Of a DNA stretch of 64,000 nt, positions 26,174-34,920 are shown piece after piece. The notes below the pieces were generated by a model that searched no databases, had not been told where the DNA came from, and worked only from the letters and a program-made list of their open reading frames with translations. The stretch is from Mycolicibacterium fluoranthenivorans (GTDB taxonomy: Bacteria; Actinomycetota; Actinomycetes; Mycobacteriales; Mycobacteriaceae): the NCBI RefSeq assembly GCF_011758805.1, contig NZ_JAANOW010000001.1, positions 124,001-188,000 of the forward strand. Direction: 5' to 3'. How positions within the stretch are numbered: position 1 is the first letter of the stretch; each line of letters begins with the position of its first letter. The translations under genes and the position numbers were made by a program.

Positions 26174-27369
26174 CGGCCCGGGTGGGTGTGACGCTGTCCG
26201 GCCGTTACCGGCTGCAGCGTCTGATCGCGACCGGCGGTATGGGCCAGGTGTGGGAAGGACTCGACACCCGGCTCGGCCGCCAGGTGGCGATCAAGGTCCT
26301 CAAGGCCGAGTTCTCCGAGGACTCCGAGTTCGTCGACCGGTTCCGCGGTGAAGCGCGCACCGTCGCGATGCTCAACCACCCCGGCATCGCCAGCGTCTAC
26401 GACTACGGCGAGACCGAGATCGAGGCCGGCGAAGGCCGCACCGCGTACCTGGTGATGGAACTGGTCAACGGGGAGCCGCTGAACTCCGTCATCAAACGCA
26501 CCGGGCGGCTGTCGCTGCGGCACGCCCTGGACATGCTCGAGCAGACCGGCCGGGCCCTGCAGGTCGCGCACACCGCGGGCCTGGTGCACCGCGACGTCAA
26601 GCCCGGCAACATCCTGATCACCCCGACCGGCCAGGTGAAGTTGACCGACTTCGGTATCGCCAAGGCCGTCGACGCAGCCCCGGTCACCCAGACCGGCATG
26701 GTGATGGGCACCGCGCAGTACATCGCGCCGGAGCAGGCTCTGGGCCGCGACGCCACCGCCGCCAGCGACGTGTACTCACTCGGTGTCGTCGGCTACGAAT
26801 CCCTTTCCGGCAAAAGGCCGTTCACCGGCGACGGCGCACTCACCGTCGCCATGAAACACATCAAGGAGCAGCCCGCCCCGCTGCCCGCCGATCTGCCGCC
26901 CAACGTGCGCGAGCTCATCGAGATCACCCTGGCCAAGGAAGCCAACCACCGGTACCGCTCGGGCGGTCCGTTCGCCGACGCCGTGGCCGCGGTGCGCGCC
27001 GGGCGCCGGCCGCCGCGGCCCAACCACGCGCCCACCATCGGCCGGGCCACCCCCGCAGCCATCCCGTCGACCACCCAGGCCCGGGCCGCCGCGGCCGCCG
27101 AGTACCGGCCTCCGCCGACCGCCGCACGGCCCCGCCCGGTGACGGGTAGCCACCGCACGCCGCCGCCGCGCCGTACCTTCTCACCCGGTCAGCGCGCACT
27201 GCTGTGGGCCGCCGGGGTGCTGGGTGCGCTGGCCATCATCATCGCGGTGCTGATCGTGCTCAACGCACAGGACAAGAAGGACCGCCCGGTGCAGCAGGAG
27301 ACCTCCACCAGCACCACCGTCATCGGCGTGCCGCCGGCCAGCGGCGCGCCGCCCAGCGGGTCACCGTGA
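26170..27369 (+). CDS. pknA: PknA, Ser/Thr protein kinase
   Basis: A 399-residue membrane kinase. Kinase motifs: GGMGQVWEG glycine loop, VAIKVLKAE (VAIK Lys), [11 protein letters not shown] catalytic loop, DFGIAKAVD, and APEQALGRD (APE). A Pro/Ala/Arg-rich juxtamembrane linker leads to a transmembrane helix near 340-361 ([21 protein letters not shown]) and a short Ser/Thr-rich outer tail. It regulates cell shape and division with PknB. ATGA and GTGA overlaps join it to pbpA and pknB. Confidence 0.96.
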   Translation: MTARVGVTLSGRYRLQRLIATGGMGQVWEGLDTRLGRQVAIKVLKAEFSEDSEFVDRFRGEARTVAMLNHPGIASVYDYGETEIEAGEGRTAYLVMELVNGEPLNSVIKRTGRLSLRHALDMLEQTGRALQVAHTAGLVHRDVKPGNILITPTGQVKLTDFGIAKAVDAAPVTQTGMVMGTAQYIAPEQALGRDATAASDVYSLGVVGYESLSGKRPFTGDGALTVAMKHIKEQPAPLPADLPPNVRELIEITLAKEANHRYRSGGPFADAVAAVRAGRRPPRPNHAPTIGRATPAAIPSTTQARAAAAAEYRPPPTAARPRPVTGSHRTPPPRRTFSPGQRALLWAAGVLGALAIIIAVLIVLNAQDKKDRPVQQETSTSTTVIGVPPASGAPPSGSP

Positions 27370-29243
27370 CAACCCCACCTCAGCATCTGTCGGACCGTTA
27401 CGAGCTCGGGGAGATCCTCGGCTTCGGTGGGATGTCCGAGGTCCACATCGCCCGCGACGTCCGGTTGCACCGGGATGTCGCGGTCAAGGTGCTGCGTGCC
27501 GACCTGGCCCGCGACCCGAGTTTCTATCTGCGGTTCCGCCGCGAGGCGCAGAATGCCGCCGCGCTGAACCACCCGGCCATCGTCGCCGTATACGACACCG
27601 GGGAGGCGGAGACCCCCAACGGCCCGCTGCCCTACATCGTGATGGAGTACGTCGACGGGGTGACGCTGCGCGATATCGTGCACACCGACGGACCGATGGA
27701 GCCCAAGCGCGCCATCGAGATCATCGCCGACGCCTGCCAGGCCCTGAACTTCAGCCATCAACACGGCATCATCCACCGCGACGTCAAGCCCGCGAACATC
27801 ATGATCAGCAAGAACGGCGCTGTGAAGGTGATGGACTTCGGCATCGCCCGCGCCCTGGCCGACACCGGCAACAGCGTCACCCAGACCGCCGCCGTGATCG
27901 GCACAGCGCAGTATCTGTCCCCCGAGCAGGCCCGCGGCGAGCCCGTCGACGCCCGCTCCGACGTGTACTCCCTGGGCTGCGTTCTGTACGAAATCCTCAC
28001 GGGGGAACCACCTTTCATCGGTGACTCGCCGGTGGCCGTGGCCTATCAGCATGTCCGCGAGGACGCCGACCCGCCGTCCAAGCGCCACCCCGGCATCTCC
28101 CCGGAACTCGACGCAGTCGTGCTCAAGGCGCTCACCAAGAATCCGGAGAACCGCTACCAGACCGCGGCCGAGATGCGCACCGACCTGATCCGCGTGCACA
28201 GCGGCGAAGCGCCCGAGGCACCCAAGGTGCTCACCGACGCCGAGCGCACCAACATCCTGACCATCAGCCAGCCGCACGCCCGGGCGTTGCCGACCGAGCA
28301 CATCCCGGCCACCGGCACCTACCACCCGCCCTCGGGCGGGGGATCGGTGGGGCGCTGGCTGATCGCCGTCGCCGTGCTGGCCGTGCTGACCGTGGTGGTC
28401 ACCATCGCAATCAACGCGATCGGCGGCAAGCCCCGCGACGTGCAGGTCCCCGATGTGGCCGGCCAGGCGTCGGCCGACGCCATCGCGACACTGCAGAACC
28501 GCGGCTTCAAGACCAACGTCCAGCGCAACCCCGACTCGAAGGTTCCGCCGGATCACGTCATCGGTACCGACCCGAATGCCAGCACCTCGGTGAGCGCAGG
28601 GGACGAGATCACCATCAACGTCTCGACCGGACCCGAGCAGCGTGAGGTGCCCGACGTGTCCGGCCTCAGCTACGCCGACGCGGTGCGCAAACTCACCGAC
28701 GCCGGCTTCGGCAAGTTCAAACAGGCCCCGTCGTCCTCGGTGCCCGAGCTCAAGGACCGGGTGGTCAGTACAGTGCCGCCGGCGAACTCGACGTCGGCGA
28801 TCACCAACGAGATCACCGTCGTGGTGGGCACCGGCCCGCAGACCAAAGCCCTGCCCGATGTCACCAATCAGACCGCCGACGGCGCGACGACCAACCTGAA
28901 GATCCTCGGCTTCACCGCGATCCTGACCGCTCCGGTGGCCAGCCCGCGCCCGGCCGGGGAGGTGGTGGCCACCGATCCGATCGCCGGCACGGTGGTGCCG
29001 CTGGATGCGCCGGTCACGCTGAAGGTGTCCCTGGGCAACCAGTTCACGATGCCGAACTTGGTAGGTCAGTTCTGGGTGGACGCGGAACCGAACCTACGGG
29101 CACTGGGGTGGACCGGTGTGCTGATCAAGGGTGCCAACGTCGACAACAGCGGGCTGCGGTCGAACGCCGTGGTGACACAGAGTCCGGCGCCGGGTAGCGG
29201 TGTCGGCTACGGCGACTCGATCACCCTGAGCTTCGCCTCGTAG
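27366..29243 (+). CDS. pknB: PknB, PASTA-domain Ser/Thr protein kinase
   Basis: A 625-residue sensor kinase. Kinase domain: [37 protein letters not shown] and [21 protein letters not shown], the activation loop with two Thr. A transmembrane helix ([20 protein letters not shown]) near 333-352 leads to four extracellular PASTA repeats, beginning around [30 protein letters not shown] and FTMPNLVGQ. The PASTA region senses muropeptides and lipid II. Substrates in mycobacteria include CwlM and the MurJ-pseudokinase, both encoded here. GTG start overlaps pknA by 4 nt. Confidence 0.97.
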   Translation: MTTPPQHLSDRYELGEILGFGGMSEVHIARDVRLHRDVAVKVLRADLARDPSFYLRFRREAQNAAALNHPAIVAVYDTGEAETPNGPLPYIVMEYVDGVTLRDIVHTDGPMEPKRAIEIIADACQALNFSHQHGIIHRDVKPANIMISKNGAVKVMDFGIARALADTGNSVTQTAAVIGTAQYLSPEQARGEPVDARSDVYSLGCVLYEILTGEPPFIGDSPVAVAYQHVREDADPPSKRHPGISPELDAVVLKALTKNPENRYQTAAEMRTDLIRVHSGEAPEAPKVLTDAERTNILTISQPHARALPTEHIPATGTYHPPSGGGSVGRWLIAVAVLAVLTVVVTIAINAIGGKPRDVQVPDVAGQASADAIATLQNRGFKTNVQRNPDSKVPPDHVIGTDPNASTSVSAGDEITINVSTGPEQREVPDVSGLSYADAVRKLTDAGFGKFKQAPSSSVPELKDRVVSTVPPANSTSAITNEITVVVGTGPQTKALPDVTNQTADGATTNLKILGFTAILTAPVASPRPAGEVVATDPIAGTVVPLDAPVTLKVSLGNQFTMPNLVGQFWVDAEPNLRALGWTGVLIKGANVDNSGLRSNAVVTQSPAPGSGVGYGDSITLSFAS

Positions 29244-29244
29244 C

Positions 29245-29341
29245 TTCCCGGGTCGCTACGCTCCTGCCCGCGCAGCCTATTTCCCCGGTCGCTACGCTCC
29301 TGCCCGCGCAGCCTATTTCCCGGGTCGCTACGCTCCTGCCC
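29245..29341. repeat. Tandem 35-36-bp repeat, about 2.7 units
   Basis: Units start at 29245, 29280 and 29316 and share CGGTCGCTACGCTCCTGCCC, then GCGCAGCCTATTTCC as the spacer. The array fills the convergent gap between pknB and trpG, and the third unit overlaps the last codons of trpG. The same core (with TT for TA) recurs on the opposite strand in three 36-bp units at 62330-62437. Confidence 0.85.
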
Positions 29342-29981
29342 TCCGGACGGTGTCGGCGACTTCCTGCTCGAGCTTGGCCACCAGCTGCTCGTCCGGGGCG
29401 GCGCCGCAGAAGCCCAGCCAGTTGGCCAGCATCCGGTGCCCGCCCTCGGTGAGGATGGACTCGGGGTGGAACTGCACCCCGTGGATCGGCAGCTCGGTGT
29501 GCCGGACCGCCATGATCACTCCGCTGTCCGTGTGACCGGTGGCCTCCAGGACATCGGGTTTGGTCTCCGGCAGGATGGTCAGCGAGTGGTAGCGCGTGGC
29601 GGTAAAGGGATCCGGGAGTCCTTGCAGCACGCCGACATTGGAATGATGTACCAGGCTCGTCTTGCCGTGCAGCAGTTCCGGGGCCCGGTCCACGGTGCCG
29701 CCGAACGCCACCCCGATGGCCTGGTGCCCCAGACACACCCCGAGTAGCGGCGTGCCGGTTTCGGCGGCGGCGTGCACCAGCGGGATGGACGCGCCGGCCC
29801 GCTCCGGGGTTCCGGGGCCGGGGGACAGCAGGATTCCGTCGAACTGCTCGGCGATGCTGCCGGGGTCGGCCAGGCGCTCGTCGTCGTTGCGCCAGACCTG
29901 CGCCTGCACGCCGAGTTGGCCCAGGTACTGGACCAGGTTGAACACGAAGCTGTCGTAGTTGTCGACGACCAGAACCTGCAT
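29328..29981 (-). CDS. trpG: Glutamine amidotransferase of anthranilate/aminodeoxychorismate synthase
   Basis: A 217-residue class I glutamine amidotransferase. It starts VLVVDNYDSFVFNLVQYL and has SPGPGTP, the catalytic Cys in GVCLGHQAIG and the His-Glu pair in VQFHPESI. It supplies ammonia to TrpE or PabB for tryptophan or folate synthesis; in mycobacteria the gene at this site is called trpG or pabA. The last residues (RRAGA) are encoded within a tandem-repeat unit, so the C-terminus may be repeat-modified. It lies 30 nt behind the DUF881 gene on the same strand and converges on pknB. Confidence 0.95.
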   Translation of the reverse strand: MQVLVVDNYDSFVFNLVQYLGQLGVQAQVWRNDDERLADPGSIAEQFDGILLSPGPGTPERAGASIPLVHAAAETGTPLLGVCLGHQAIGVAFGGTVDRAPELLHGKTSLVHHSNVGVLQGLPDPFTATRYHSLTILPETKPDVLEATGHTDSGVIMAVRHTELPIHGVQFHPESILTEGGHRMLANWLGFCGAAPDEQLVAKLEQEVADTVRRAGA

Positions 29982-30011
29982 GCGGTCAGGCTACTTGGGC
30001 ACGCAAAGCGG

Positions 30012-30830
30012 TTAATACCCGAGCGGCCCGGCCGGCTTGGCGTACTTCATCCGGACCGGCGCGGAGTAGCCGGTCAGCTCGACGGCCGAGCCGGGCACCT
30101 CGGTGTAACCGAGGCCGAACCGCACGGCGTACTGCTTGTACAGCGTGACCAGCGGGGCAGCGGTCAGCGCGGCCTGCATGGCGGGCACGTCGCCGATCGC
30201 GCTGATGACATAGGGCGGGCTGTAGGTGCGCCCGCCCAGCAGCAAGGTGTTGCCGACGCAGCGCGGCGCGGACGTGCCGATGATGCGCTGGTCCTGCACC
30301 TGGATACCTTCGGCACCGGCGCTCCACAGCGCGTTGAGGACCGCCACGATGTCCTGCTGGTGGACGACCAGGTCGTCGGGTGCGGCGTCCCGGGGGAAGC
30401 GGCCCTCGGCGTCGCGTTGCGCATCGTTGAGGGTGACCACCAGTCCGGGCCCACGCAGCGGATTCAATCCGGCCTGCGCGGCCAGCTGATCGGACCGCCG
30501 GGTGATGGCCTGCAGGGCGGCCGTGGCACCGGGGGAGCCGCCATGATGATTGTCGACGGCCGATACCAGTCGGTCCCGCTGTGCGGTGAGCCGATCCACC
30601 CCGCTCTGTGCCTCGCGCACCAGATCGACCAGCCGCGGGGCGTCGCTGCGGCGGATCTCGCCTCCGGCCGAGACCCCGTGGGTGGTCGCCAGCAGCAGGC
30701 CGGCGAGCAGACAGACCACCGGCACACCGAATCGCCAGGCCGAACGCGACCTCGCAGAATTCTCGACGCGGGCAGGCGCTGCGTTAGGCTCGGGGTTGAA
30801 TTTTCGGCCGTCATCACCCATCGTCTCCAA
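30012..30830 (-). CDS. DUF881 membrane protein
   Basis: A 272-residue protein with one N-terminal transmembrane helix ([22 protein letters not shown]) and an outer DUF881 domain: coiled-coil segment ([20 protein letters not shown]), [48 protein letters not shown] and [11 protein letters not shown]. Homologous to Rv0012. The role is unknown but the gene is fixed beside crgA and the division cluster. Its start is 8 nt from that of the divergent crgA; an internal Met (MGDDGRKF, 30821) is an alternative start. Confidence 0.9.
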   Translation of the reverse strand: METMGDDGRKFNPEPNAAPARVENSARSRSAWRFGVPVVCLLAGLLLATTHGVSAGGEIRRSDAPRLVDLVREAQSGVDRLTAQRDRLVSAVDNHHGGSPGATAALQAITRRSDQLAAQAGLNPLRGPGLVVTLNDAQRDAEGRFPRDAAPDDLVVHQQDIVAVLNALWSAGAEGIQVQDQRIIGTSAPRCVGNTLLLGGRTYSPPYVISAIGDVPAMQAALTAAPLVTLYKQYAVRFGLGYTEVPGSAVELTGYSAPVRMKYAKPAGPLGY

Positions 30831-30838
30831 AGGTAACC

Positions 30839-31120
30839 ATGCCCAAGTCCAAAGTTCGCAAGAAGAACGACTTCACCATCAACCCGGTGAGCCGGACCCC
30901 GGTCAAGGTGAAGGCCGGGCCGTCGAGCGTGTGGTTTGTGGTGCTGTTCGTCGGGCTGATGCTCGTCGGCCTGTTCTGGCTGCTGGTGTTCCAGCTGGGA
31001 GCCACCGGACTGAACGCTCCGACCTGGCTGAATTGGATGGCGAACCTCGGTCCGTGGAACTACGCGATCGCCTTTGCCTTCATGATCTCAGGTCTGTTGC
31101 TCACCATGCGGTGGCGCTGA
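30839..31120 (+). CDS. crgA: CrgA, cell division protein
   Basis: A 93-residue membrane protein with a basic N-terminus ([13 protein letters not shown]) and two transmembrane helices ([21 protein letters not shown] and [16 protein letters not shown]). CrgA recruits FtsI, FtsQ and CwsA to the septum in mycobacteria. AAAGG lies 5 nt before the ATG. Confidence 0.96.
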   Translation: MPKSKVRKKNDFTINPVSRTPVKVKAGPSSVWFVVLFVGLMLVGLFWLLVFQLGATGLNAPTWLNWMANLGPWNYAIAFAFMISGLLLTMRWR

Positions 31121-31231
31121 GACCGCAGCGCGCCGGAATGAATTCATTTTGGCTCCGGAGTGTTACCCGTCTCGCAACCGCAGCGTCATCCAATCACAAC
31201 GTTGTTATTCATCCCCATTGGGGATAGCGCC

Positions 31232-31240
31232 TGTGGATAA
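31232..31240 (-). promoter_or_regulatory. Isolated DnaA-box consensus
   Basis: TGTGGATAA here is the complement of TTATCCACA, the classical DnaA box, in the short gap before the PH-domain gene. Seven bases upstream is a 7+1+7 inverted repeat ATCCCCATTGGGGAT (31211-31225). It is far from the origin (about 12.6 kb), so its use is uncertain. Confidence 0.4.
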
Positions 31241-31275
31241 CTGCAAACCGCACGGTGAGACCAGGTATTGACGCC

Positions 31276-31692
31276 ATGCAGCAAACAAGTTGGGGCCCCG
31301 CACCCGCGGCCATCGCCGCGATCGGATTCGCAGGTCTACTGATGGCCGTAGCCGTTGTGACTGTGGTCACAGACGGTCCGGGACGTGTTCTCGGTGGCTT
31401 TGCCGCGGTGGGTTTGCTGGCGTTTGCAACTATGTCGTGGGTCACACGCCCGAAGCTGGCAATCTCCGGTGAAGGGCTCGCGGTGCGGGGATGGTGGCAC
31501 ACCCGGATTTTGCGGCGGGAGGACATCGCCATTGTCCGGATCACCGAATTCCGCAGACTCGCCCGCAAGGTCCGGCTGCTCGAGGTCGACACCACCGACG
31601 ACCGGCTCTACGTGTTCACCCGCTGGGACCTGGGAACCAGCCCGCTCGACGTGCTCGACGCCCTCACCGACGCCGGCTACACCGGCCGATAA
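31276..31692 (+). CDS. PH-domain membrane protein (Rv0010c-like)
   Basis: A 138-residue protein with two N-terminal transmembrane helices (APAAIAAIGFAGLLMAVAVVTVV and VLGGFAAVGLLAFATM) and a C-terminal bacterial PH-like domain (PKLAISGEGLAVRGWWHTRILRREDIAIVRI; LYVFTRWDL). Homologous proteins sit at the same place in other mycobacteria; function is not established. ATG at 31276 was chosen as it precedes the first helix directly. Confidence 0.85.
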   Translation: MQQTSWGPAPAAIAAIGFAGLLMAVAVVTVVTDGPGRVLGGFAAVGLLAFATMSWVTRPKLAISGEGLAVRGWWHTRILRREDIAIVRITEFRRLARKVRLLEVDTTDDRLYVFTRWDLGTSPLDVLDALTDAGYTGR

Positions 31693-31699
31693 CGCAAAA

Positions 31700-31732
31700 C
31701 AGCGCACGCCCGCGTGCTGCGGACGTGCGCTG
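31700..31732. terminator. Bidirectional hairpin between convergent genes
   Basis: CAGCGCACG at 31700-31708 pairs with CGTGCGCTG at 31724-31732 around a 15-nt loop. It lies in the 52-nt convergent gap between the PH-domain gene and ppiA, 8 nt past one stop and 13 nt from the other. There is no long T run, as usual in mycobacteria. Confidence 0.6.
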
Positions 31733-31744
31733 GTCGTGCGTAGT

Positions 31745-32272
31745 TCAGGAAATGGTGACCGATTCGATCACGACGGCCTCGGTCGGCCGGTCGCTACGGT
31801 CGACGGACGTGGTGGCGATGGCGTCGACGACCTTCTGCGACTCCTCGTCGACGACCTCACCGAAGATGGTGTGCTTGCGGTTCAGGTGCGGGGTCAGGCC
31901 CACGGTGATGAAGAACTGCGAACCGTTGGTGCCCGGCCCCGCGTTGGCCATCGCCAGCAGGTAGGGCTTGTCGAACTGGAGTTCCGGGTGGAACTCGTCG
32001 GCAAAGCGGTAGCCCGGGCCGCCGCGACCGGTGCCGGTCGGGTCGCCGCCCTGGATCATGAATCCGTCGATGACCCGGTGGAACACCGCGCCGTCGTAGA
32101 ACGGACCCGAGGTTCCGCCGGAGGCGTTCTCGGTGCTGTAGTCCTTGGTGCCCTGCGCCAGGCCGACGAAGTTGGCGACCGTCTTGGGGGCGTGATTACC
32201 GAACAGGGCGATCTTGATATCGCCGCGGTTGGTGTGCAGCGTCGCGGTGGCTGTCTGAATGGGGCTCGTCAC
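31745..32272 (-). CDS. ppiA: PpiA, cyclophilin-type peptidyl-prolyl isomerase
   Basis: A 175-residue cytosolic cyclophilin with no signal peptide: [38 protein letters not shown] (catalytic Arg), [10 protein letters not shown] and [10 protein letters not shown]. It catalyses cis-trans isomerisation of prolyl bonds during folding. Gene order matches Rv0009 of M. tuberculosis. Confidence 0.96.
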   Translation of the reverse strand: MTSPIQTATATLHTNRGDIKIALFGNHAPKTVANFVGLAQGTKDYSTENASGGTSGPFYDGAVFHRVIDGFMIQGGDPTGTGRGGPGYRFADEFHPELQFDKPYLLAMANAGPGTNGSQFFITVGLTPHLNRKHTIFGEVVDEESQKVVDAIATTSVDRSDRPTEAVVIESVTIS

Positions 32273-32412
32273 GGGTTGCAGTCTGCCACCCGCTCATCGG
32301 GGCCGATTTCACGGCCCCTCAGCCGCACCCCGTGCGGGCACATCCCGTACCGCCCCGGCGCCGTTGATGGCAGGCTGGAGGCGTTTCCCGTTCGCCTGCG
32401 AAAGAGGTGCCC

Positions 32413-32739
32413 ATGAGTTCTGACACGGATGTCCGGCTGACGTCGGGACAACGACTCGCGCGTGGCCTGAAGTACTCCGTGGTGGGCCCTGTCGACCTCA
32501 CCGTCGGTGGCCTCGGCGTCGGCCTGAAATCGGCTGCGTCGTCGGCATCCTGGCTCGGGAGCAAGCTCCGCAGCGACGAGGCCCTCGAGGAACCGCGCCG
32601 CCGTCGGCTGCTGCTGTGGATCGTGATCGGCGCGGTGGTGCTGGCGGGCGGAGCCGCGACCTTCTCGATCGTGCGCCGCTCGACCCGCCCGGACCCCTCG
32701 CCGCTGCCGCCGAGCGTCGAGGTCGCGCCGAAGCCGTAG
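32413..32739 (+). CDS. cwsA: CwsA, cell wall synthesis and shape protein
   Basis: A 108-residue protein with one C-terminal transmembrane helix (LLLWIVIGAVVLAGGAATFSI) and a short Pro-rich outer tail. The N-terminal part (SGQRLARGLKYSVVGPVDLTVGGLGVGLK) matches CwsA, which binds CrgA and the polar protein Wag31. ATG at 32413 has AGAGG 5 nt upstream; GTG two codons earlier is less well placed. It converges with the next gene with only 6 nt between. Confidence 0.9.
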   Translation: MSSDTDVRLTSGQRLARGLKYSVVGPVDLTVGGLGVGLKSAASSASWLGSKLRSDEALEEPRRRRLLLWIVIGAVVLAGGAATFSIVRRSTRPDPSPLPPSVEVAPKP

Positions 32740-32745
32740 CGCCGC

Positions 32746-33378
32746 TCAGCCCGCCGCGCCGGTCAACGCGGGCAGCCCTGTCGTCGGGACGGAAGGGATC
32801 CCGGCGGTCGAGAGTCCCGGGATGGCGGCCGCCGTCCCGCTGAGGGTCTGCAGCGGGGCGGCATTGGTCGCCGCACCGGTCAGTGCCTGTAGGGGATTGG
32901 TCGTCGCACCGGTCACCGACTGCAGCGGATTGAGTGCCGAGCTCGCACCCGTCAGCACGCCGGGTAGATGCCCATTGGCGATGTCGTTGATCCATGACGG
33001 GCACTGGTTCTGGATGACGGCGTTGGTCACCCCACCCGCGATCGCACCGCCGATCGGGTTGCCGTTGGACTTGTAGGAGCCACTGGCGAAGTTGGTGCCG
33101 GCCTGCGCGATCAGCGGGCAGAACATCTCACCCACTTGCGCGATCATTGAACTGATCGGTCCGTTGTTGCCGACGCCCACATCGTTGAGGACGGTGGTGA
33201 CCGGATCGGCCGCGGCGCGCGGCATCGACCACCACATCGCGGCGATCAGGATGGCCACCGCCACCACCACGGGCCGCAGCACCGTCGCAATCACGTCTCC
33301 GGTGCGCACCACGGCACGTCCGAGGTTCCGGCGGTTGGCCCAGTCCGGCAGCGTCTGGTGGTAAAGCGCAATGGTCAT
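32746..33378 (-). CDS. Hypothetical secreted protein
   Basis: A 210-residue exported protein. After a basic N-terminus it has a membrane segment (TVLRPVVVAVAILIAAMWWSMPRAAA) that looks like a signal peptide ending in AAAD. The mature part has two Cys (MFCPLIAQ; NQCPSWIN), likely a disulfide, and a C-terminal region with a degenerate repeat of the form ALNPLQSVTGATTNPLQALTGAA. Similar short secreted proteins occur in mycobacteria; I know no function. Confidence 0.75.
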   Translation of the reverse strand: MTIALYHQTLPDWANRRNLGRAVVRTGDVIATVLRPVVVAVAILIAAMWWSMPRAAADPVTTVLNDVGVGNNGPISSMIAQVGEMFCPLIAQAGTNFASGSYKSNGNPIGGAIAGGVTNAVIQNQCPSWINDIANGHLPGVLTGASSALNPLQSVTGATTNPLQALTGAATNAAPLQTLSGTAAAIPGLSTAGIPSVPTTGLPALTGAAG

Positions 33379-33666
33379 GTCGTTCCCCTTTGTTCCCCGA
33401 TGGCATCACGTGGATCGAGACGCGATGTCACTTCGGTAACGTTGGGCTACAAAGGTCACATTTTTAACACGGCACGGTAACCGTTCGAACCCTATGCGTT
33501 TCACAGCATCGAGCTGTGGCGGGTTGATGAGAGGATGCCCGGTTTACTAAACGCGGAGTAAGAGATCGGGCGGTTACCTTAACGAAAATTGCGCGCGCTC
33601 AACCGAATCCGATCGGTGGTCGAGGGGAGGCCGGCGCATCCACGGCGCGGCGAGAAAGAGAGGTTG
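33379..33666. promoter_or_regulatory. Promoter region of the secreted protein gene
   Basis: About 290 bases between the secreted protein start and tRNA-Ala. It includes an AT-richer patch near 33455-33475 and holds the promoter of the secreted protein and the 3' trailer of the tRNA transcript. No gene seen. Confidence 0.4.
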
Positions 33667-33739
33667 TGGAGCCTAGGAGATTCGAACTCCTGACATCTGC
33701 CTTGCAAAGGCAGCGCTCTACCAACTGAGCTAAGGCCCC
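33667..33739 (-). tRNA. alaT: tRNA-Ala (anticodon TGC)
   Basis: A 73-nt tRNA. The acceptor stem GGGGCCT pairs with AGGCTCC (one G-T pair); discriminator A. Anticodon stem CTGCC/GGCAG encloses TTTGCAA with anticodon TGC. T-arm CAGGAGTTCGAATCTCCTG type. It follows tRNA-Ile on the same strand, as ileT-alaT in mycobacteria. Confidence 0.97.
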
Positions 33740-33854
33740 TCTACGGGTGATCGGCGGTGTGCCACACTTCGGCGCCGTGTCGCGAACGCCACACGACTGC
33801 TGCGGCTGCAATCACCGCCAGCACCACCACCAGCCTCAAGGTGTAACCCTTCCG

Positions 33855-33928
33855 TGGGCCTAGGAGGACTCGAACCTCCGACCTCTTCGTTATCAGCGAA
33901 GCGCTCTAACCGCCTGAGCTATAGGCCC
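33855..33928 (-). tRNA. ileT: tRNA-Ile (anticodon GAT)
   Basis: A 74-nt tRNA. The acceptor stem GGGCCTA pairs perfectly with TAGGCCC; discriminator A. Anticodon loop CTGATAA with anticodon GAT in stem TTCG/CGAA. It lies 68 nt after the DUF3566 gene and 115 nt before tRNA-Ala. Confidence 0.97.
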
Positions 33929-33996
33929 GTATGTACCGCACTACGGCCGAGCGACGAGATTACCGTAATGGCACCCGTCTTCCCAAACCGGTGGAA

Positions 33997-34866
33997 TCAG
34001 TCGCGATCGGCGAGGGTCACCTCGACGCCGCCGACCAGGTCCGTGGTGAGGTTGTAGATGAACGCACCGGCGGTCGCCATTGCCGTCAACAGCACGATGT
34101 TCACCAGGCCGATCAGCGCCGCGCCACCGAAAATGGTTCCGCTGGAGACGAGTTCGCCGCCGGTCCCGCTGTTGCTGGTGAGCAGATCGCCCACGTTGCT
34201 GTTCAGCTTGCTCCACACGCCCATACCGCCGAGCACCAGGTAGAGGAACGCCACGGCGATCATCCACACGAAGAACAGCGCCGCCGAGAGCACCAGCGAG
34301 ACCTTCAGGGTGCTCCACGGGTCGATCCGCCGGATCTGCATGCTGGCCCGCACCGGACCCTGCTTGCGGTTGGCGACCTGCACCCGGGTGGCCGCCGGAG
34401 CAGGCCGGGACTCGGCCGCGGGCGCCGGCGCCGGTGGGGCGGACGTGCGTACCGGACGCGGTGCCGGGCCCGACAGGTCGGGGAGCTCACTCGCGTAGCT
34501 CTCCGACCGGGTCGGCTCGGGCCGCGGTGCCTCGACGCGCGCGGGGATCACCTCTGTCTCGCGCTGGGGGGTCTCGCGCTGCGGAGCGTCACGTTGCGGG
34601 GTGTCGCGAGCCGGGGCATTACCACCGGCGATGAAACGGTTCAACCGGGCGTCCACACCGGGGGCGTGCGGGACCGGTCTGGCGCCGCCCTCAGCGGGGC
34701 GGGGCGGCTGCTCGGCCGGGCGGGCCGCACCGGCCCGGGCCGCCGGGCCGCGCTGCCACGGGGGCACCTCACCGTCGGGCGTCGCTGAGGGTCCGCCGGC
34801 CGCGCCGTTGGCGCCGCCGGGGCCCTCACCCGCCCGTGAGTGACCCGGTTCCTTTGGGGACGTCAC
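33997..34866 (-). CDS. DUF3566 membrane protein (Rv0007-like)
   Basis: A 289-residue protein. The N-terminal ~165 residues are disordered, rich in Pro, Ala, Arg and Glu, with a degenerate repeat ([16 protein letters not shown]). The C-terminal DUF3566 domain begins [41 protein letters not shown] and has a second helix near [22 protein letters not shown]. It is next to gyrA as in other mycobacteria. A link to cell-shape proteins is suspected; the function is not proven. GTG/ATG start at 34866. Confidence 0.9.
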   Translation of the reverse strand: MTSPKEPGHSRAGEGPGGANGAAGGPSATPDGEVPPWQRGPAARAGAARPAEQPPRPAEGGARPVPHAPGVDARLNRFIAGGNAPARDTPQRDAPQRETPQRETEVIPARVEAPRPEPTRSESYASELPDLSGPAPRPVRTSAPPAPAPAAESRPAPAATRVQVANRKQGPVRASMQIRRIDPWSTLKVSLVLSAALFFVWMIAVAFLYLVLGGMGVWSKLNSNVGDLLTSNSGTGGELVSSGTIFGGAALIGLVNIVLLTAMATAGAFIYNLTTDLVGGVEVTLADRD

Positions 34867-34920
34867 CAGAGGTGCTCCTTAGCTCTGGCCCCGGGGGGCC
34901 GATGGCAATCAGCATTCACG

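Noticed and set aside
29245..29341. CRISPR array
   Set aside because: Units are contiguous 35-36-bp tandem repeats without unique spacers, and no cas genes are present.
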